Source: Brienomyrus brachyistius (taxonomy: Eukaryota; Chordata; Actinopteri; Osteoglossiformes; Mormyridae). Taken from it: a stretch of 64,000 nt of DNA. The stretch covers positions 22,678,461 through 22,742,460 of the forward strand of contig NC_064548.1 in NCBI RefSeq assembly GCF_023856365.1, written 5' to 3'. A model generated the notes under the pieces. The model worked only from the letters and a program-made list of their open reading frames with translations. It made no database searches and had not been told where the DNA came from. Below are positions 38,848-54,480 of this stretch, piece after piece. The position numbers were made by a program, and so were the translations under genes. Numbering within the stretch: the stretch's first letter is position 1; each line of letters starts with the position of its first letter.

Positions 38848-41057
38848 GTAAGTACTCCACCCAATAGGAAGACAGATCGGCACAATCACGGCTGAGGTAT
38901 CTTCTGATGGCCAGTGTTTGTTTTCCTTCAGAATCAAACTACATATATCAAGTACGACTTATTAGTTTAAATGTGGCAGTAGTAATTGGTTCTAATATTT
39001 CTTTCAGCCCAGTAATCATACAGGGATTTTTTCCTCATAAATCTCCGCTCAGCTAGTGTTCTGTTTCTAGTAATTAAAAACTGTAAATCCTTTAAAAAGC
39101 TATGGTGTTGTTTACCTTCTATCAAAATAAAGTCACATTAAATTCAATAAAACCTACTATTCGTCATCGTTAGTTGAAGGGTGCTCATTTCGCTGTTTAG
39201 TGTATGAAAACAAGTAGCAACTATTGAAAATAAAGCTGATTTAAGAACTTCATGCCACCCCGTGCACCATCCAGACAGGCACAATATCGCCTAATTCCTT
39301 TATATCGAAACTCATCATGTACATCAAATTGATGAAAGCGAGCTCTGAGCGATGGTCACGTTGCATGTCTGCTAATGTACCGGCCGATGAGTCACATCTC
39401 CAGCTCGATTCGGGTGCCTCCTGTTAGCCTGCATCTGACGGCCGGCTGATCCTTCGGAAAAGGTGACAGCTACGCTAAGGCCCTAGTGTCAAATAATCTG
39501 GCGACACGCGGCTCTGAACGTCACGGCGACGCCCTCAGAACAAAACTGTCCATCGACACTGGCTGCGGTTCCCGCAACCTCCTGAAAATGAGCAATTTGT
39601 TGTTCTAATATTCCCCACTGAGTATAACAAATGCTTAGTAATCTTTGTGAGCGTTAACAAAATGGCTGACTCATCGAACTGAACCGAAAATTAGCCACTA
39701 GTGCGACTTTATATTGATGGTATTTCAAAGAATCTGACAGTTTGTCATTCTCTGGCTAACTACGCTGTTACACTTTTAAACTCCGCTTACGTCAGACTCA
39801 AGTTTCCCTGAAGTACTTTCAGGCGTATATACCATGATTGTTTACAAACACGCCACAGCATACACATGAAGACATGAACGCGCATCCACGAAATTTCCAT
39901 CCCTACTTTTGCTATTGAGCATCATTGTCTGTGAAAAAATGTCTTTATAGTTTCGTATTATTGTGCAATTTTAGGCTAATGCTGATCCTTGCCCCTTTCT
40001 AAATGTCTCTGGGATGCACCTCTGCTCAGTCTTGAGTACCAAGCCTTTCCTGTCAGAATCCAAACAGACGTAAGCCTTAAAAGGACGGCCTCAACACTGA
40101 ACACTGAACAGGAAGCCACAGCCGGCGTTTAGACGTGTATCACTTCTCCAGGAGTTCCCTGGAAATGGCCTATACCTTTGAATAGAGTCCTGTCTCGTCT
40201 TCCCTGTGGGAGAAGCCGTCACTCTGCAGACAGGAAGTCTGAAAGCTGATGACATCTTGTTTATCCATGAGAACAAAACTCCAGACTTCAGAGACTTTTT
40301 TTAGTCGGAATAAATCTCTGGGCTTTGATACATACGCGGATGTAATAGGAGGAAAGTGCCTGGCCAAACGAAATTATGTCCATTAAAATGTTTTATCACT
40401 CACATGGGAATGTAACATACTTTGTTTCATTATTTATTTTATTTTTGTTCCCTTGTGGGTCCATTTTAAAAGGGAGTTAATGGTAATGAAAATTAAATAA
40501 ATATTACTTTGCAGATAAAATGGGGGGGAAAGATAATTGTACTTACAGTATAAAGAAATGATCATATTGATATTTGGTCACCTGCCCAGCTGCTCTGTCT
40601 ACGCATGATGTGGCTTTTTAAAGTTTTACACTCTTTTGCATGATGTAGCTTTTTAAGACTCTTTTTTTTTAGGTTTCCTGCTTCTGAGTTTTCACTCCAC
40701 TTTTCTGAGGCTCCATAAAAGCCGCACTCAGTGAAGGTCAACAGGAATTAGTATCATGGCTGCCAGAGCGTGGACGTAAATGCGTGTTTATGGCCCTCAT
40801 TCGTGCTAACGGTGCAGCGGGTGACATCGCAGGCTCACTCGAGCTGAGAGAACGGCTAAGGGCACGCAGCAGCGCCTGAGCTCGCCTTCTCTCCCTGGGA
40901 GCGAGGAGGTCGTCACTGGGGCTGCTTGGGATATGACTCTGGGCTCTGAAGTCACCTCTGCCCCCAGCCCGACTCTGTTATCTGTCGCTTAGAAGGGAAT
41001 AGCATATCGGGGTCCTGCACTGCCTGTTCCATTCTGCAATCTGGTTGTAAGCAGCAG

Positions 41058-41215
41058 TGGTTCATCCATCCATCTTCCAACTCTCTATCATAGAAAAGGT
41101 CCTGGGGGCCTGGAGTCTATCCCAGGCAGCGCAGTGTAAGGTCAGGGAGGACACCCCAGATGAAGTGCCACACATGCTCACACACTATGGGCATACTATG
41201 GCAGGTCACCCAACT
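41058..41215 (-). repeat. GGATGGATGG-family repeat, reverse copy
   Basis: Begins with TTCATCCATCCATCTTCCAA, then CTGGAGTCTATCCCAGGCAG, GACACCCCAGATGAAGTGCC and CTCACACACTATGGG, the reverse complement order of the forward copies. Confidence 0.75.
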
Positions 41216-41227
41216 GGTGTGTTAGTC

Positions 41228-41466
41228 CAGTGGTCTCCAACCTTTTTGTACAGTGGGAGCTGTTTTAACAAGGGATCTAATCTGAGGAGCTACCAAATCG
41301 CCGCAGTTTCTTTCAGATCTCTCGCCAAACAAGGCGGGTCCCTCTCAGTAGATTTTGCTCTCAGGGGGCTCTCAGTTGAGTCTTTCTACAGTTGGGGAGT
41401 GGGGGAGGCAGAACTTGGTAGACAGTGTCACGATCGACTGGGATTGTCTTGGCAGGGTGACCACTG
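41228..41466. mobile_element. Possible short hAT-like element
   Basis: Starts CAGTGGTCTCCAACCTTTTT and ends GGTGACCACTG, giving short terminal inverted repeats. It also contains GGAGCTACCAAATCG and GTCACGATCGACTGGGA. I could not find a matching 8-bp target duplication, so the call is weak. Confidence 0.4.
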
Positions 41467-43159
41467 GTTTAAACCGACATGAGATGGGGGCATCAGACCC
41501 TACACACACAGAGCAGGGGTTCGAATCCCCAACAGCAGTTAAGCAACAACACTGCATGCTAAGGTCTTATTAAGGATGTTCACATACAGATTGTCTTCCA
41601 CAGAACCTCACACTTCCCAAGTAAGAGATGTGTCCCGAACAAAAATGAATTCTCTTCAAAAACCTCAATATTGCTTTTGAATCCATGCGGCTTGCTTGTG
41701 CAGAAAGGCGGCGGGCGATGACTCAGCCACACCTCAGGGTTCCTAGGCTTTGACTTGATTGATTTACTAAATTTAATTTAATCTTAAAGTGACAGTGTGA
41801 CACCCTGGACCTGTAGAGTGTCCCTTGCTAAGCATAGCAGGATGCTATCTGATGCCTCTGGATGGCTTGTTGTGTCCTTGGGGGGGACTGTGATTGGTCC
41901 CTAGCACAAAGGCAGAGAAATCATTCATTTTTCTCTGAACCAAGTCAGTTAATTTCAATTTTTATATATTTTATATATTGAACTTTGCCCAAGGCATCAT
42001 CCAGTGACATCGTTGCAAGTAAACTTGAACGGAACTGAAATGAGCAATAATGCTAGCAATATAAACAAAGAATAGAAAAAATTTCACTATGGGGAAAAAA
42101 ATAGAGGACAAGGGAACAAAATTTATGGCAGATATGAGAAGGGGTGGGGGGGGGGGGGGGTCCCACCGCGTGAGACTGAGCCTCGTACATCAAGTTACGG
42201 CTCTTGGGTGATCTTAAGCTAGAAATTGGTTTCAGCCTGAATCTCCAAGTGACCATGATGTCATAGTCAAACACTGAGTGGAGAATCCAGCAGGCCAGGG
42301 ATCCTCGACTCTGGTTTAGACCCTCCCCCAGCCCACCACAGGCCTGTAAACAAGAGGGTAGGCCAGCACTGCGACCTGCGGCCCATCTGCTACACATGGA
42401 CCCAGCCCCCCTCTCGTGGCAGGGGGCTGTTACATCCTCTCCCGCCCCGGATTTTCCTCGCGGTCGGTGTCGCCGTGGCCAGCAGCAGATGGTGAAGGTG
42501 GGGGTGGGGGAGGAGGAGGGGGGCGACAAGGAGTCGGGCCAAGGCAGAGACGTCAGTTAGCCTAATTCCTGCGGCCGCCAGTGGGACACCACGTGGCACG
42601 GCACCAGCCAGCCCGGCAAACACGCCTCGCGGCAGCACGTAACGACGTTGCCAAACAAAAACGCCAACAAACAGAAGCGATAGTGCACTGAGGCGCTGCC
42701 AGAACGGTCGCAGCCGAGGGAACCTTCCTCCGCCTCGGCGAGATGTGGCTCGGATCACACAGGGCAAGACGGGAGCCTTTCCGGGCACAGAGTGGGCTGG
42801 TAAACAGGCAGCCAGTGTAAACCACCAGTCAACTACTGCTTAGAGTCACTGCTACTAGCTATTAACACATGATAAATACCAAAGGCTTTGCTGCAGTACA
42901 TTATTAATCAATATTTAAATCCAAATTTAAATGCTACTCAGGTGCATAAAATTCTTCTGTTCCTCACAGATTGCTTTTGCTCTTTTGTACAGCTAGATAT
43001 CTTGCTGGTGGTCGAGTTACTGTAAGTGTCTTGTCCCAATTGCACCTCAGGAAAGCCTAATATGACGTGAACAGGCACCCTTCAGGTGTTGTGCTCATGG
43101 TCTTGACCCCCGTTGGCCACTTGGGAAATGCTAACGCTAATCTCCCCCCTCCCCGACAG

Positions 43160-43225
43160 GCCTGCGATGTCACAGATCCTGCAACGGCCGCTGCTGGGGC
43201 CCCCGCGAGGACCAGTGCCAGAGCT
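43160..43225 (+). CDS. erbb4: erbb4 exon 5: start of cysteine-rich domain II
   Basis: A 66-bp exon encoding the first furin-like cysteine module: the split Cys, then LRCHRSCNGRCWGPREDQCQS and one base of Leu. The C-x2-C-x3-C-x3-C-WGP spacing is diagnostic of the start of ERBB domain II. The donor is gtgagt at 43226 and both ends are phase 1. Length equals that of other vertebrate ERBB4 exon 5 as I recall it. A run of nine C bases follows the donor within about 20 nt. Confidence 0.95.
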
Positions 43226-44397
43226 GTGAGTTCACATCGTGGACCCCCCCCCGCTAGCTGACCAAGGCGGTTCACTTCAGGGCCCCCGTCAAGACGAGAC
43301 CGAGTCACAGTCTCACTCCTACACACCTGTGTGTGGAAATAACTGTGACCAAAAGGATTGCATGAGGGATTCAAACGAAGAATTTAATCTGCGTTGCTTC
43401 AGAGATAAACCAGAATCAGAATATATTAGTACACAGTAGAAATATACAGAAGTGCCTTCGCATGAAACTGTCTGCTAAACCAATAAGTAACAGTTACTAT
43501 AGAAAATAACTGCAGATGTTTGCAGGTGGGAGGTGACTAACCTTCAATGATCAATCTATCCTGGTTATTACAGGAGTGGAATCGCGCTCCTCTTCCTCTT
43601 CAGCAGGAACAGAGGCCTCTCTCCCTGCTCTGATCCATATCACTCAGTCCATCATTAAGGCCTACCTGGCAGACTTACAGCCGGCGCTGTAGATTTCCCA
43701 GAATGCCGCGGTGTCAGTCCTTCTGCTGGCAGCCACTTGGAGAAGGTTCTGACCGGCCCATCAGACAGTCTGAAAGCTTAAGTAGCGGAGACAGCAGCAG
43801 TACAAGCAGGGCCATAGGCAGGGGGTAGACTGTCCATTGTCAGACGCATGCACACAATCACACACTTCAGGCGATTTAGAAGCATCGCTTTGCCAGGGTT
43901 GACCCTTCTTAATATCCGAGCGAATTCCCTCATCCACGGATACGTGGAGTTTCTCTGCCTCCCGCCTGGAGTTAATTTGTTGCTCTGCCCCATACCGTCT
44001 TTTCTCTAACTTTCAAGAAGAACTTCGGATGTGCGGAGAGTGAAGAAAACAACTTCTAGCCTCTGCTGCGCAATTCCGTCTCGCCGCCGTAGATCAGAGG
44101 GTGTGATGCTGGGAGTAGAGTCCTCATCCGGCATATTCACCCGGGTCTGCAGCTCAGCGAGGGTGTCTGTCACCGGGCCAAAGTCCCTCGGCTGCTGTGC
44201 TCGCTCACACACGCTTACATGTGCACCAAATATGGCACATTTCATAAAATGTCAGGTCGGGATGATTCTTCCAGGAATCTCTCGATTTTGCCAACGTGTC
44301 AGACTCTCCACGTGATTGAAAATTTTCACAAAAAAAAGATTTCAGACATTTTAAAATACCCACCTGTATTCATCACACTGCTTTTCTGACACATGCT

Positions 44398-44455
44398 AGT
44401 AACCTAGACCTGTAGGACCTAGTAACCTAGACCTGTAGGACCCAGTAACCTAGTA
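44398..44455. repeat. 23-bp tandem repeat, about 2.5 copies
   Basis: The unit begins AGTAACCTAGACCTGTAGG and starts at 44398, 44421 and 44444. The third copy is partial. Confidence 0.88.
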
Positions 44456-45045
44456 GCTGTCAGTGGAGAGAGATACTGATTGGACTCACACACCAAGTAA
44501 CGTGGATGAGTTAATAAACAGATAACCTCCGTTCATTAGGGGATAATTAATCTCCTTTACTATCTCTTTTGCTTAGCTTTAAGGTGTTCGACACACTTTA
44601 CAAGACTGATGATTGTGTTATTGTGGAGATCACTAATAGGAAACACATCAGCACTGTGTAGTCCTCTGGCAAGGTAATTTGTGTGATAGAATGGCTTTTC
44701 TAAGAAGGCCATTTCATTTTAATGGACAATAATGGAATTTTTTGACGTTCTATAGACCGTCGGGCTCCGGTTTTATGGCCGCAGGTTTATTGTGAATGAA
44801 TCAGCCTGAAAGAACTGAATTTTTTTTTCGAAAAAGTCCAAGAACAAGAACTACGGAAGTACCCCTAGTCCAGCTCTCTGAGACGTAGTGTGGCATGTAA
44901 CCTGGCAACTTGATAGTGTCCCCTCATTTGAAACTGCAGCCAAAGAAGTCGCTGCGCTTTACACACAGCAGTTTAGAAACACGCACTGAGAAATGCACAA
45001 ATACACACAGAGAGCAGACGGACACACAGAGACGCACACCGGGGG

Positions 45046-45235
45046 CTCTTCTAGGATCTTTTTAAGGTGGGGGGCACAAGTGGGGCCATAATTCATACAG
45101 TGAAGCCGACCTGATCATTAGCCAATAATATGTTTTGAATCTGTGATTGTCGGGGAGCTGACACTGCACAGGCCAATCAGCTTTCAGATTGGGCCAGTAC
45201 CCCTGTGGCTCCACCCTTGTATACTCCTCTGACAC
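45046..45235 (+). repeat. Dispersed repeat shared with intron 13, copy 1
   Basis: TTTTTAAGGTGGGGGGCACA, GGGGCCATAATTCA, GTTTTGAATCTGTGATTGTC and GTACCCCTGTGGCTCCACCC occur in the same order as at 59975-60165. Unnamed, non-coding. Confidence 0.75.
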
Positions 45236-45383
45236 ACACACACATGTAAATAAACCTGCTTAAACATATACGTGCCAATATACAGTAGTACACATATAAA
45301 TACAGGTATTCTACACACGTATCCCCACATGCACACTGAAGTTCACACAAACCTGTCACACACAAATGCATTCTGTCATGAGC

Positions 45384-45652
45384 AAACACAGTCAGTCAAG
45401 GCCGTTCTTAAGGCAGGCCTATTCTCCACACGCACATCCTCAGCACAGCGGTAGTGTGCACACCCACAGTCAAACACAGTCAATCAAGGCCGTTCTTAAG
45501 GTGGGCCTATTCTCCACACGCACATCCTCAGCACAGCGGTAGTGTGCACACCCACAGTCAAACACAGTCAATCAAGGCCGTTCTTAAGGCGGGCCTATTC
45601 TCCACACGCACATCCTCAGCACAGCGGTAGTGTGCATACCCACAGGCAAACA
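45384..45652. repeat. 88-bp tandem triplication
   Basis: The unit contains AATCAAGGCCGTTCTTAAGG, TATTCTCCACACGCACATCC and CAGCACAGCGGTAGTGTGCA. Copies are offset by exactly 88 nt with only a few differences, so the expansion is recent. Confidence 0.95.
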
Positions 45653-45842
45653 CACGCTCTCCCTCTGCGGTGTTTGCACAGCACACCAAGATAACACTGG
45701 GGAGCTCGTGCATAAACACCACGGTCACGTGACCCACGACGAGGGTGGAATCCAGCTTCCTCTCCAGCTCAGCTCTCTTTTTGCATATTGAGGCACAGAC
45801 ATTCTGAGATGTGACCTTTGACCTGGGCTACAGACCCGCTGA

Positions 45843-49285
<3,443 letters not shown>

Positions 49286-49399
49286 ACAACTTTGTGGTGG
49301 ACCACAGCTCGTGCGTTCGTGCCTGTCCTAGCAACAAGATGGAGGTAGAGGAGAATCGCATTAAGATGTGCATCCCATGCACAGACATTTGCCCCAAAG
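49286..49399 (+). CDS. erbb4: erbb4 exon 8: end of domain II
   Basis: 114 bp encoding the split His, then [31 protein letters not shown] and TDICPK, and one base of Ala. Five cysteines close the furin-like domain before domain III. Compared with mammalian ERBB4 there are only scattered replacements (for example DHSS, SNK, ENR and CIPC). The acceptor is ttccag, the donor gtgcgt at 49400, and both ends are phase 1. Confidence 0.97.
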
Positions 49400-49961
49400 G
49401 TGCGTCCACACCCTAAACCCCTAACGCCCACCCTCCCCGGCCCTGAGACTCCTTTGTCTTGCTGAGAATCGTGATCCCTTTCAGCTGCGATCCCCTTGTT
49501 GCTGAGTGCCTTCCTTCCATTTTATTTAGCTTCCCCCTGCAGCGAATTCAATGCCCCGTGTCACGTGTTACAGTGGCTGAACCCGCTGTCAGTGCCTGGG
49601 TCACACGCTCGGCTGGTAAAAGCCATAAAATGCATATCATCCATGTTCTCTGGGAGACAAACGTTTTTGAAATGATGCAATTCTTCGGATGTTTATGAAA
49701 CTTGAGACCAGAACTGACCTTTCTCAGGAGTGCATGTTGGACCACTGGTTTGTAACTAGTCTCACTATACCAGTGTCTATAACCAACGTGCATCTCCAAA
49801 GGTCTGAGCTAGGAGTTTAGCTAGTTAGCATAGAATTTCAGGAAATGGATTTATAAGCTAAAGGTTACCCTACCGTTCCATCTCTGAGGCAGGTCCTTCG
49901 GTAAAATACCCAGCTCTGCTAAAGGCTAAAGTATGCATGTGTGTGGGTTTCTTTTTTCCAG
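49400..49961 (+). other. erbb4 intron 8 (562 bp)
   Basis: The shortest intron in the window. No repeat or gene seen. It ends in a strong pyrimidine tract with cttttttccag at 49951-49961. Confidence 0.9.
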
Positions 49962-50088
49962 CTTGTGACGGCATTGGAACCGCCAGCCTGCAGACGGCAC
50001 AGACCGTCGACTCCAGCAACATCGACAAGTTCGTCAACTGCACCAAGATCAACGGCAACCTGGTCTTCCTCATCACCGGCATCAAGGG
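49962..50088 (+). CDS. erbb4: erbb4 exon 9: start of domain III (L2)
   Basis: 127 bp encoding the split Ala, then [39 protein letters not shown] and IK, ending two bases into Gly. [10 protein letters not shown] and NCTKINGNL are among the most characteristic ERBB4 stretches. NCT is a conserved glycosylation sequon. Domain III is a principal part of the neuregulin-binding surface. It enters in phase 1 and leaves in phase 2, with donor gtgggt at 50089. Confidence 0.98.
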
Positions 50089-50863
50089 GTGGGTCTTTCT
50101 CTCTACTCTGGGCCTTTTTGTTTCCCAGCCATTGTGCGATGAGCAGAGATACTGCTGCTCTTACGGGCGTCCAGAGAAACCTCATTACAACCTGTTACGT
50201 GTCTCTTTACAGCAATTTGTCAGCCAGCCTTGGGTTTCGATTAGCCCTGCCAATCACGGCCAGGAAATACAGTGACAGCAGGAGTGAGAGAGTTGGGCCG
50301 AGCTGGGAGGCGTATTGCACATTACAGCGGGGTGGGGGTGGCTGTGCTGAGTCAGGCTAAGGACACACACAGACAGCGGGGGACACTGTTACTTTGTATG
50401 AGTGCAGAAAACAGTTACAGACACTCTGGCCACATGCATGCAGAAACACACGTTTACATTTATGCATATGCATTGCACAGACCCACACAGTTACATCACA
50501 GACAGCCCTGTGCCAACATGCACATTAGGTGAAATTCTGAACCCGGGACTGAAGTCCGGGACTGGCAATTGGGATTGATGCGTTTTTGGGGTTGGATGTG
50601 TTAAGTTGTAGTATCCCTGACCTGTCAAAACTAAGCATGTAAACAATATGCAACGTTATGTAACAATAGAATTCTGGGGTGTCCTAATACATTTATGGGA
50701 CTGTATATGGGTAAGATCATGGCCTGGGTAAGTAATAAGCGTGACGTGTCTATTCTGGCCAGGAGGAGGTGAGGGCTTCAGTGGATTGACGTCTGAAATC
50801 CTTTCTTTTTTCACCACCACCCTCCACCCCCACCCTACCTCCATCAAACTCCCCACTGCTTAG
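50089..50863 (+). other. erbb4 intron 9 (775 bp)
   Basis: No gene or clear mobile element. A loose CA-rich stretch lies at 50360-50480. A C/A-rich tract (50810-50860) leads to a ttag acceptor at 50860-50863. Confidence 0.88.
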
Positions 50864-50937
50864 GGATGTGTATCATGGGATCGAGGCACTGGACCCAGAG
50901 AAACTGGGGGTATTCCGCACGGTCCGAGAGATTACAG
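50864..50937 (+). CDS. erbb4: erbb4 exon 10: domain III
   Basis: 74 bp. The first G completes the Gly of exon 9, followed by [20 protein letters not shown] and REIT, ending on the first base of the next Gly. [15 protein letters not shown] is near-identical across ERBB4. The acceptor is TAG, preceded by gct and a more distant pyrimidine-rich tract. The donor is gtgagc at 50938. Confidence 0.97.
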
Positions 50938-52444
50938 GTGAGCGGGAGATGAAGTTCTGGGGGTGGGGGGTGCTGTACTCTGTTAAGGGGAGACACCTAG
51001 TAATTCCCAGAAAGCAGAAGGTACGTCTCACTTCAAGGTTTTGTACTATTTGGAAGGGTGGTATTTAGCTAACAATGGCAAAGCACTGAACGTTCACCTC
51101 GTTACAACCCCAGGGAATGCTTACGTCCTGGTCTATGGCAATCTGGCTGAGGTTTATACAGTAAGTGGAGGGGAAGGTTTGATTTTTAATTCTCCTCTAG
51201 TGGGTTCGATCAACAGTAAATGTAACCCACTCTCCTGGGCTTTCGGGGTGGTCTGTCCGGGGTTTTTGCTGCGTAACACTCACAGTGATATGCATTGTCC
51301 CCCGGGACTGGTATGAGAGGACGTGCAGATACACATGTGAATTAAATTTGTGGAAGTTCTTGAGGAAGGAACAGTATCCTACTAGCGGAGTGAAAGTTTT
51401 GGACTTTTAAGAGGTCAGCTCATAATGCCCCGCTTTCACATCTAACCATGATGACAGACAGGGGGCAGCAGAGAGTCATAGTACTAACCAGCTGTACACA
51501 TCACAGGGTCAGCATGGAAAACACTAATATTTTCTTCAGAGTTTTTAGGAAAGTATAGCATGTAAACATTTCAGAATTTAACAGGAAATCTCCTTTGGTG
51601 TTCGCTTGCTGGCAGGACCAAGAAGGGCATTTTTGGGGCAAGTTGAGTAAAAGTAGCCAAGGTAAAAGCATATGAGGGTATTAGAGGCATCTGAGCATGT
51701 GTGAGCCTGTGGGCAGGGTGGAGGTCGTCATGGAGAATTTCAGATGATCTTCTGTTAGGTCGATTCATCTAGGAGACTCCTCCACTCCACAGTAGTTATG
51801 GTACAGGAGCATTTTTGGCACCATTACGAGGATTACCTTATATCATGTGGAAAATGTGCACATAAAATAAACAAGTAAGCATATAAAACAGTCTCCAGGC
51901 CTGACAGTGACTATGCATCACAGCAGATTAGTCAGATGGTTAATTAGTGTCAGTGGATGTAAAGCAGGCCTGAATCTCCTCCATGGGGAGAGAGCCGTAA
52001 GGGCAGACAGGCTGCCGCGGGGGGAGATCCACACGGCTGACACATTAACGTCCACGTTCTTGCAAGGCTTCATCCTTCAAGATCAGCACTACTGCCATTA
52101 CTTTTTTGGGTTGTTGTAGGAAACCACAGCTGATCGCAGTCAATTCGAGTATGTAGCCAAAGTGTATCTCCGGCAGTGTCAGAAAACACAGACTATTTCA
52201 GTGTGGATGTCACACTTCATTCACACGTCATTTATTCTCCGCTTCTGGGACTCCCTGCTGCCTTGTGATACTTAACAATTTACTCATTTAGACTTTTAAA
52301 TTATCTATGGATGTGTTGTTAACTATTTATAATTGAGGCGCACATATTCTCATTAGAAGAGGTGATCGGGCAGATACTCTCAGCTGCCTGTTTCTCTCGT
52401 GTCTCTGTTCTCTCCCACCTGCTCCCCCACCGTCGCATTCCTAG
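50938..52444 (+). other. erbb4 intron 10 (1.5 kb)
   Basis: No gene or recognisable repeat. It ends with a long C/T tract and acceptor cctag at 52440-52444. Confidence 0.85.
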
Positions 52445-52535
52445 GGTTCCTAAACATCCAGTCCTGGCCGGAGAACATGACAGACCTCAGCGTCTTCTCC
52501 AACCTGGCCACCATAGGAGGCAGGGCGCTATACAG
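52445..52535 (+). CDS. erbb4: erbb4 exon 11: domain III
   Basis: 91 bp encoding [30 protein letters not shown] and two bases of Ser. NMT is a conserved sequon. The repeating L/I/V pattern and IGGR.LY belong to the second beta-helix of domain III. The acceptor is tag at 52442-52444 and the donor gtatgc at 52536. It enters in phase 1 and leaves in phase 2. Confidence 0.97.
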
Positions 52536-53458
52536 GTATGCCACGCTGGCCATCTGCTGGAACTTCCAGTCCGCCCCTCCTTCCATACTGGTTATCCAAG
52601 GTTGAGAGAAAGCTTTTAAGTATTTCCTTCCCCTGCTTTGAGGGAAAGTCCTCGTCTGGTTCAGTAGGTGTGAGTGGGTTTTGGAGGGAAAGCCAGGCCG
52701 GTAGACTGGAGCGTTGCCGTGACAGCTGGCCAATCTCTGGGACGGGACATCACAGCGTGTCCGTTCTGGCCAAGGGTCTGAGGCGTGAGAACGCCCAGCA
52801 TCGGTGGCGTTCCAGCGTCTGTGAACCGGCGGCAAGGCCTCCTCAAACCCACGGCGGAATCTCAGCCGCCGTGCCAATTACGGCCTGTCACGCGAACGCA
52901 AGCGCGGCACGGCGCCCCTGACAGTGCCCTGTCAGAGCGGCAGAGCAAGAAAGAGAGCAGTGTTTCCTGTCTCTCTTCAGCATTGGAGAGCATCCTACTT
53001 AATGACAAGAGTCCTGTTGTACATTCTGCCCTTTCTGTGGCTCTGTTACGGGCAGTTTAAAGGGGGCTTTTGATGCAGTATAAAGCATGTGTTAGCCTGA
53101 TTGGAGTGCCATTCTGATCTAACATTTTTGCATTAGCAGATTGTGCCTTATGCTTTAAACAAAGGGTGTCGTGCGAGCTCAGGTTTGCATGCTGGCCCGC
53201 CACATGTGGGGCGACTGTCAAGGTCGAGGCCGGATGGTCTCAGCCTCAGTTCTCCGATGACACTGCTCTCTTGAAATGGTTTCTGAAACCACATGCCCTG
53301 GTTAAAAATGTCAAATGTTAAAATATTAATGAGTAACACCTTTAAGTGTAGTAAGCCATCTCTGCTTATGCTAAGTAGGGTGATGAGGGTGATGAGTATT
53401 TTCGCCTCCTGCCCCTCTCATGGTCTCTCTGTCCCACCCCCCCCCCCACCCCCCGTAG
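52536..53458 (+). other. erbb4 intron 11 (923 bp)
   Basis: No gene seen. The acceptor region is unusual: a run of eleven C bases (53437-53447), ACC, then CCCCGTAG, so the pyrimidine tract is almost pure C with very little T. Confidence 0.88.
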
Positions 53459-53658
53459 CGGCATCTCCCTGCTGATCCTCAAGCAGCCGTGGATCTCCTC
53501 CCTCCGGCTGCAGTCACTCGGCGAGATCAGCGCCGGGAATGTCTACATAACCAACAACAGTCGCCTCTGTTACTACAACACGGTCAACTGGACCCGCCTG
53601 TTTCGCACCCCCACCCAAAAGGCCATGATCCGCAACAACCGTGAGCCCAGGGCTTGCA
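53459..53658 (+). CDS. erbb4: erbb4 exon 12: end of domain III
   Basis: 200 bp encoding [60 protein letters not shown], then NREPRAC and one base. SLLILKQ, EISAGN.YIT and LCYY.T.NWT identify it as ERBB4. NNS and NWT are sequons. The second half ([22 protein letters not shown]) is clearly more diverged from mammalian ERBB4 than the other exons. The donor is gtgagt at 53659. It enters in phase 2 and leaves in phase 1. Confidence 0.96.
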
Positions 53659-54335
53659 GTGAGTACCCACCTCTGCCCCCACATTTCCCATCGCACCCCC
53701 AACTGGCATAAAACAACGGAAGTCTTTAAGGCAAGGAATGCTCCCCCAGAAGAGAATGCTGATCTGACCTAAAAGGCTACATTAACATGTCCAGTTTTAT
53801 AAACAGTTAAAAACCGTGTCTGCTATGCCATTAAATATAAATGTTAGCATCTTCCCTCCGCATTTTAGCTACAGGAGTCTATTTTTTTCCTCGTCTTTGA
53901 TGGCCTTACTCGTAGCGTCTTCAGCCTAGCAATCCCCAACTGCTGTCCCCAGAAACACCAACTGTAAATAGTCGTCCTCTTATTTTGTCTTTTCCCTCAA
54001 ATGTGGCGCATCTGCGTCAGAACACAGCTACTGCGTAACGTGGGTGTTCACCGTACGCGGCAGCATTTGCGTGGTACCCTGTTCTCCAGCCTGCAGCATG
54101 TTACTGCGAAGCGTAAAAGTCATTAGAGATATGATGCAGCCTGATGTAGCGGAGAGGTAACGGCTGCCTTTGGCCTTCCTGGTGTGACACGAGCCAGCAG
54201 CGGCTCCGTAGGGTGTGATTTACAAACCAAGCCCGTTTTCATGTCTGCTTTTCTGGTTTTCATGAATGGTTTTCGTATGTCCCATTTTGTTTGCCTGAGA
54301 GACCCGTACACACACGTATGTGTACTATACACTAC

Positions 54336-54338
<3 letters not shown>

Positions 54339-54378
<40 letters not shown>
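54339..54378. repeat. (TG)20 microsatellite
   Basis: Uninterrupted TG run, again beside GGGGAC-rich repeat sequence. Confidence 0.95.
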
Positions 54379-54379
<1 letters not shown>

Positions 54380-54387
54380 ATGTGTGC

Positions 54388-54480
54388 GAGCGGGTATACC
54401 TATCCTTATGGGGACACAATGTCCCCATAATGTGATAAATATCCGTTTTTTTTTTTCCCTTATGGGGACCGGTTACCACT
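54388..54480 (+). repeat. TG-flanked dispersed repeat, partial copy E
   Basis: CCTTATGGGGACACAATGTC, CCCATAATGTGATAAATATC and CTTATGGGGACCGG resemble the GGGGAC-containing end of copies A-D. The rest of the unit is missing. Confidence 0.55.

Larger units (their letters stand above)
38848..43159 (+). other. erbb4 intron 4 (4.3 kb)
   Basis: No gene seen. It contains a reverse copy of the GGATGGATGG-family repeat (about 41058-41215) directly followed by a possible hAT-like short element (41228-41466), and a poly-G run at 42146-42160. The stretch 42380-42790 is markedly GC-rich, with open frames on the minus strand that match nothing I know. The acceptor is a C-rich tract ending gacag at 43155-43159. 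Confidence 0.85.

Noticed and set aside
41514..41532. GGGGTTCGAATCCCC, similar to a tRNA T-arm / B box
   Set aside because: No D-arm, anticodon arm or acceptor stem at the right distances. It is at most a remnant of a tRNA-derived repeat.
42053..42825. Several minus-strand open frames in a GC-rich part of intron 4
   Set aside because: They overlap one another in different frames and include translation of a poly-G run (Pro-rich). No domain recognised.
44006..44315. Overlapping open frames on both strands in intron 5
   Set aside because: Neither resembles a protein I know. The GC-rich composition lowers stop frequency on both strands, and no splice or promoter context supports them.
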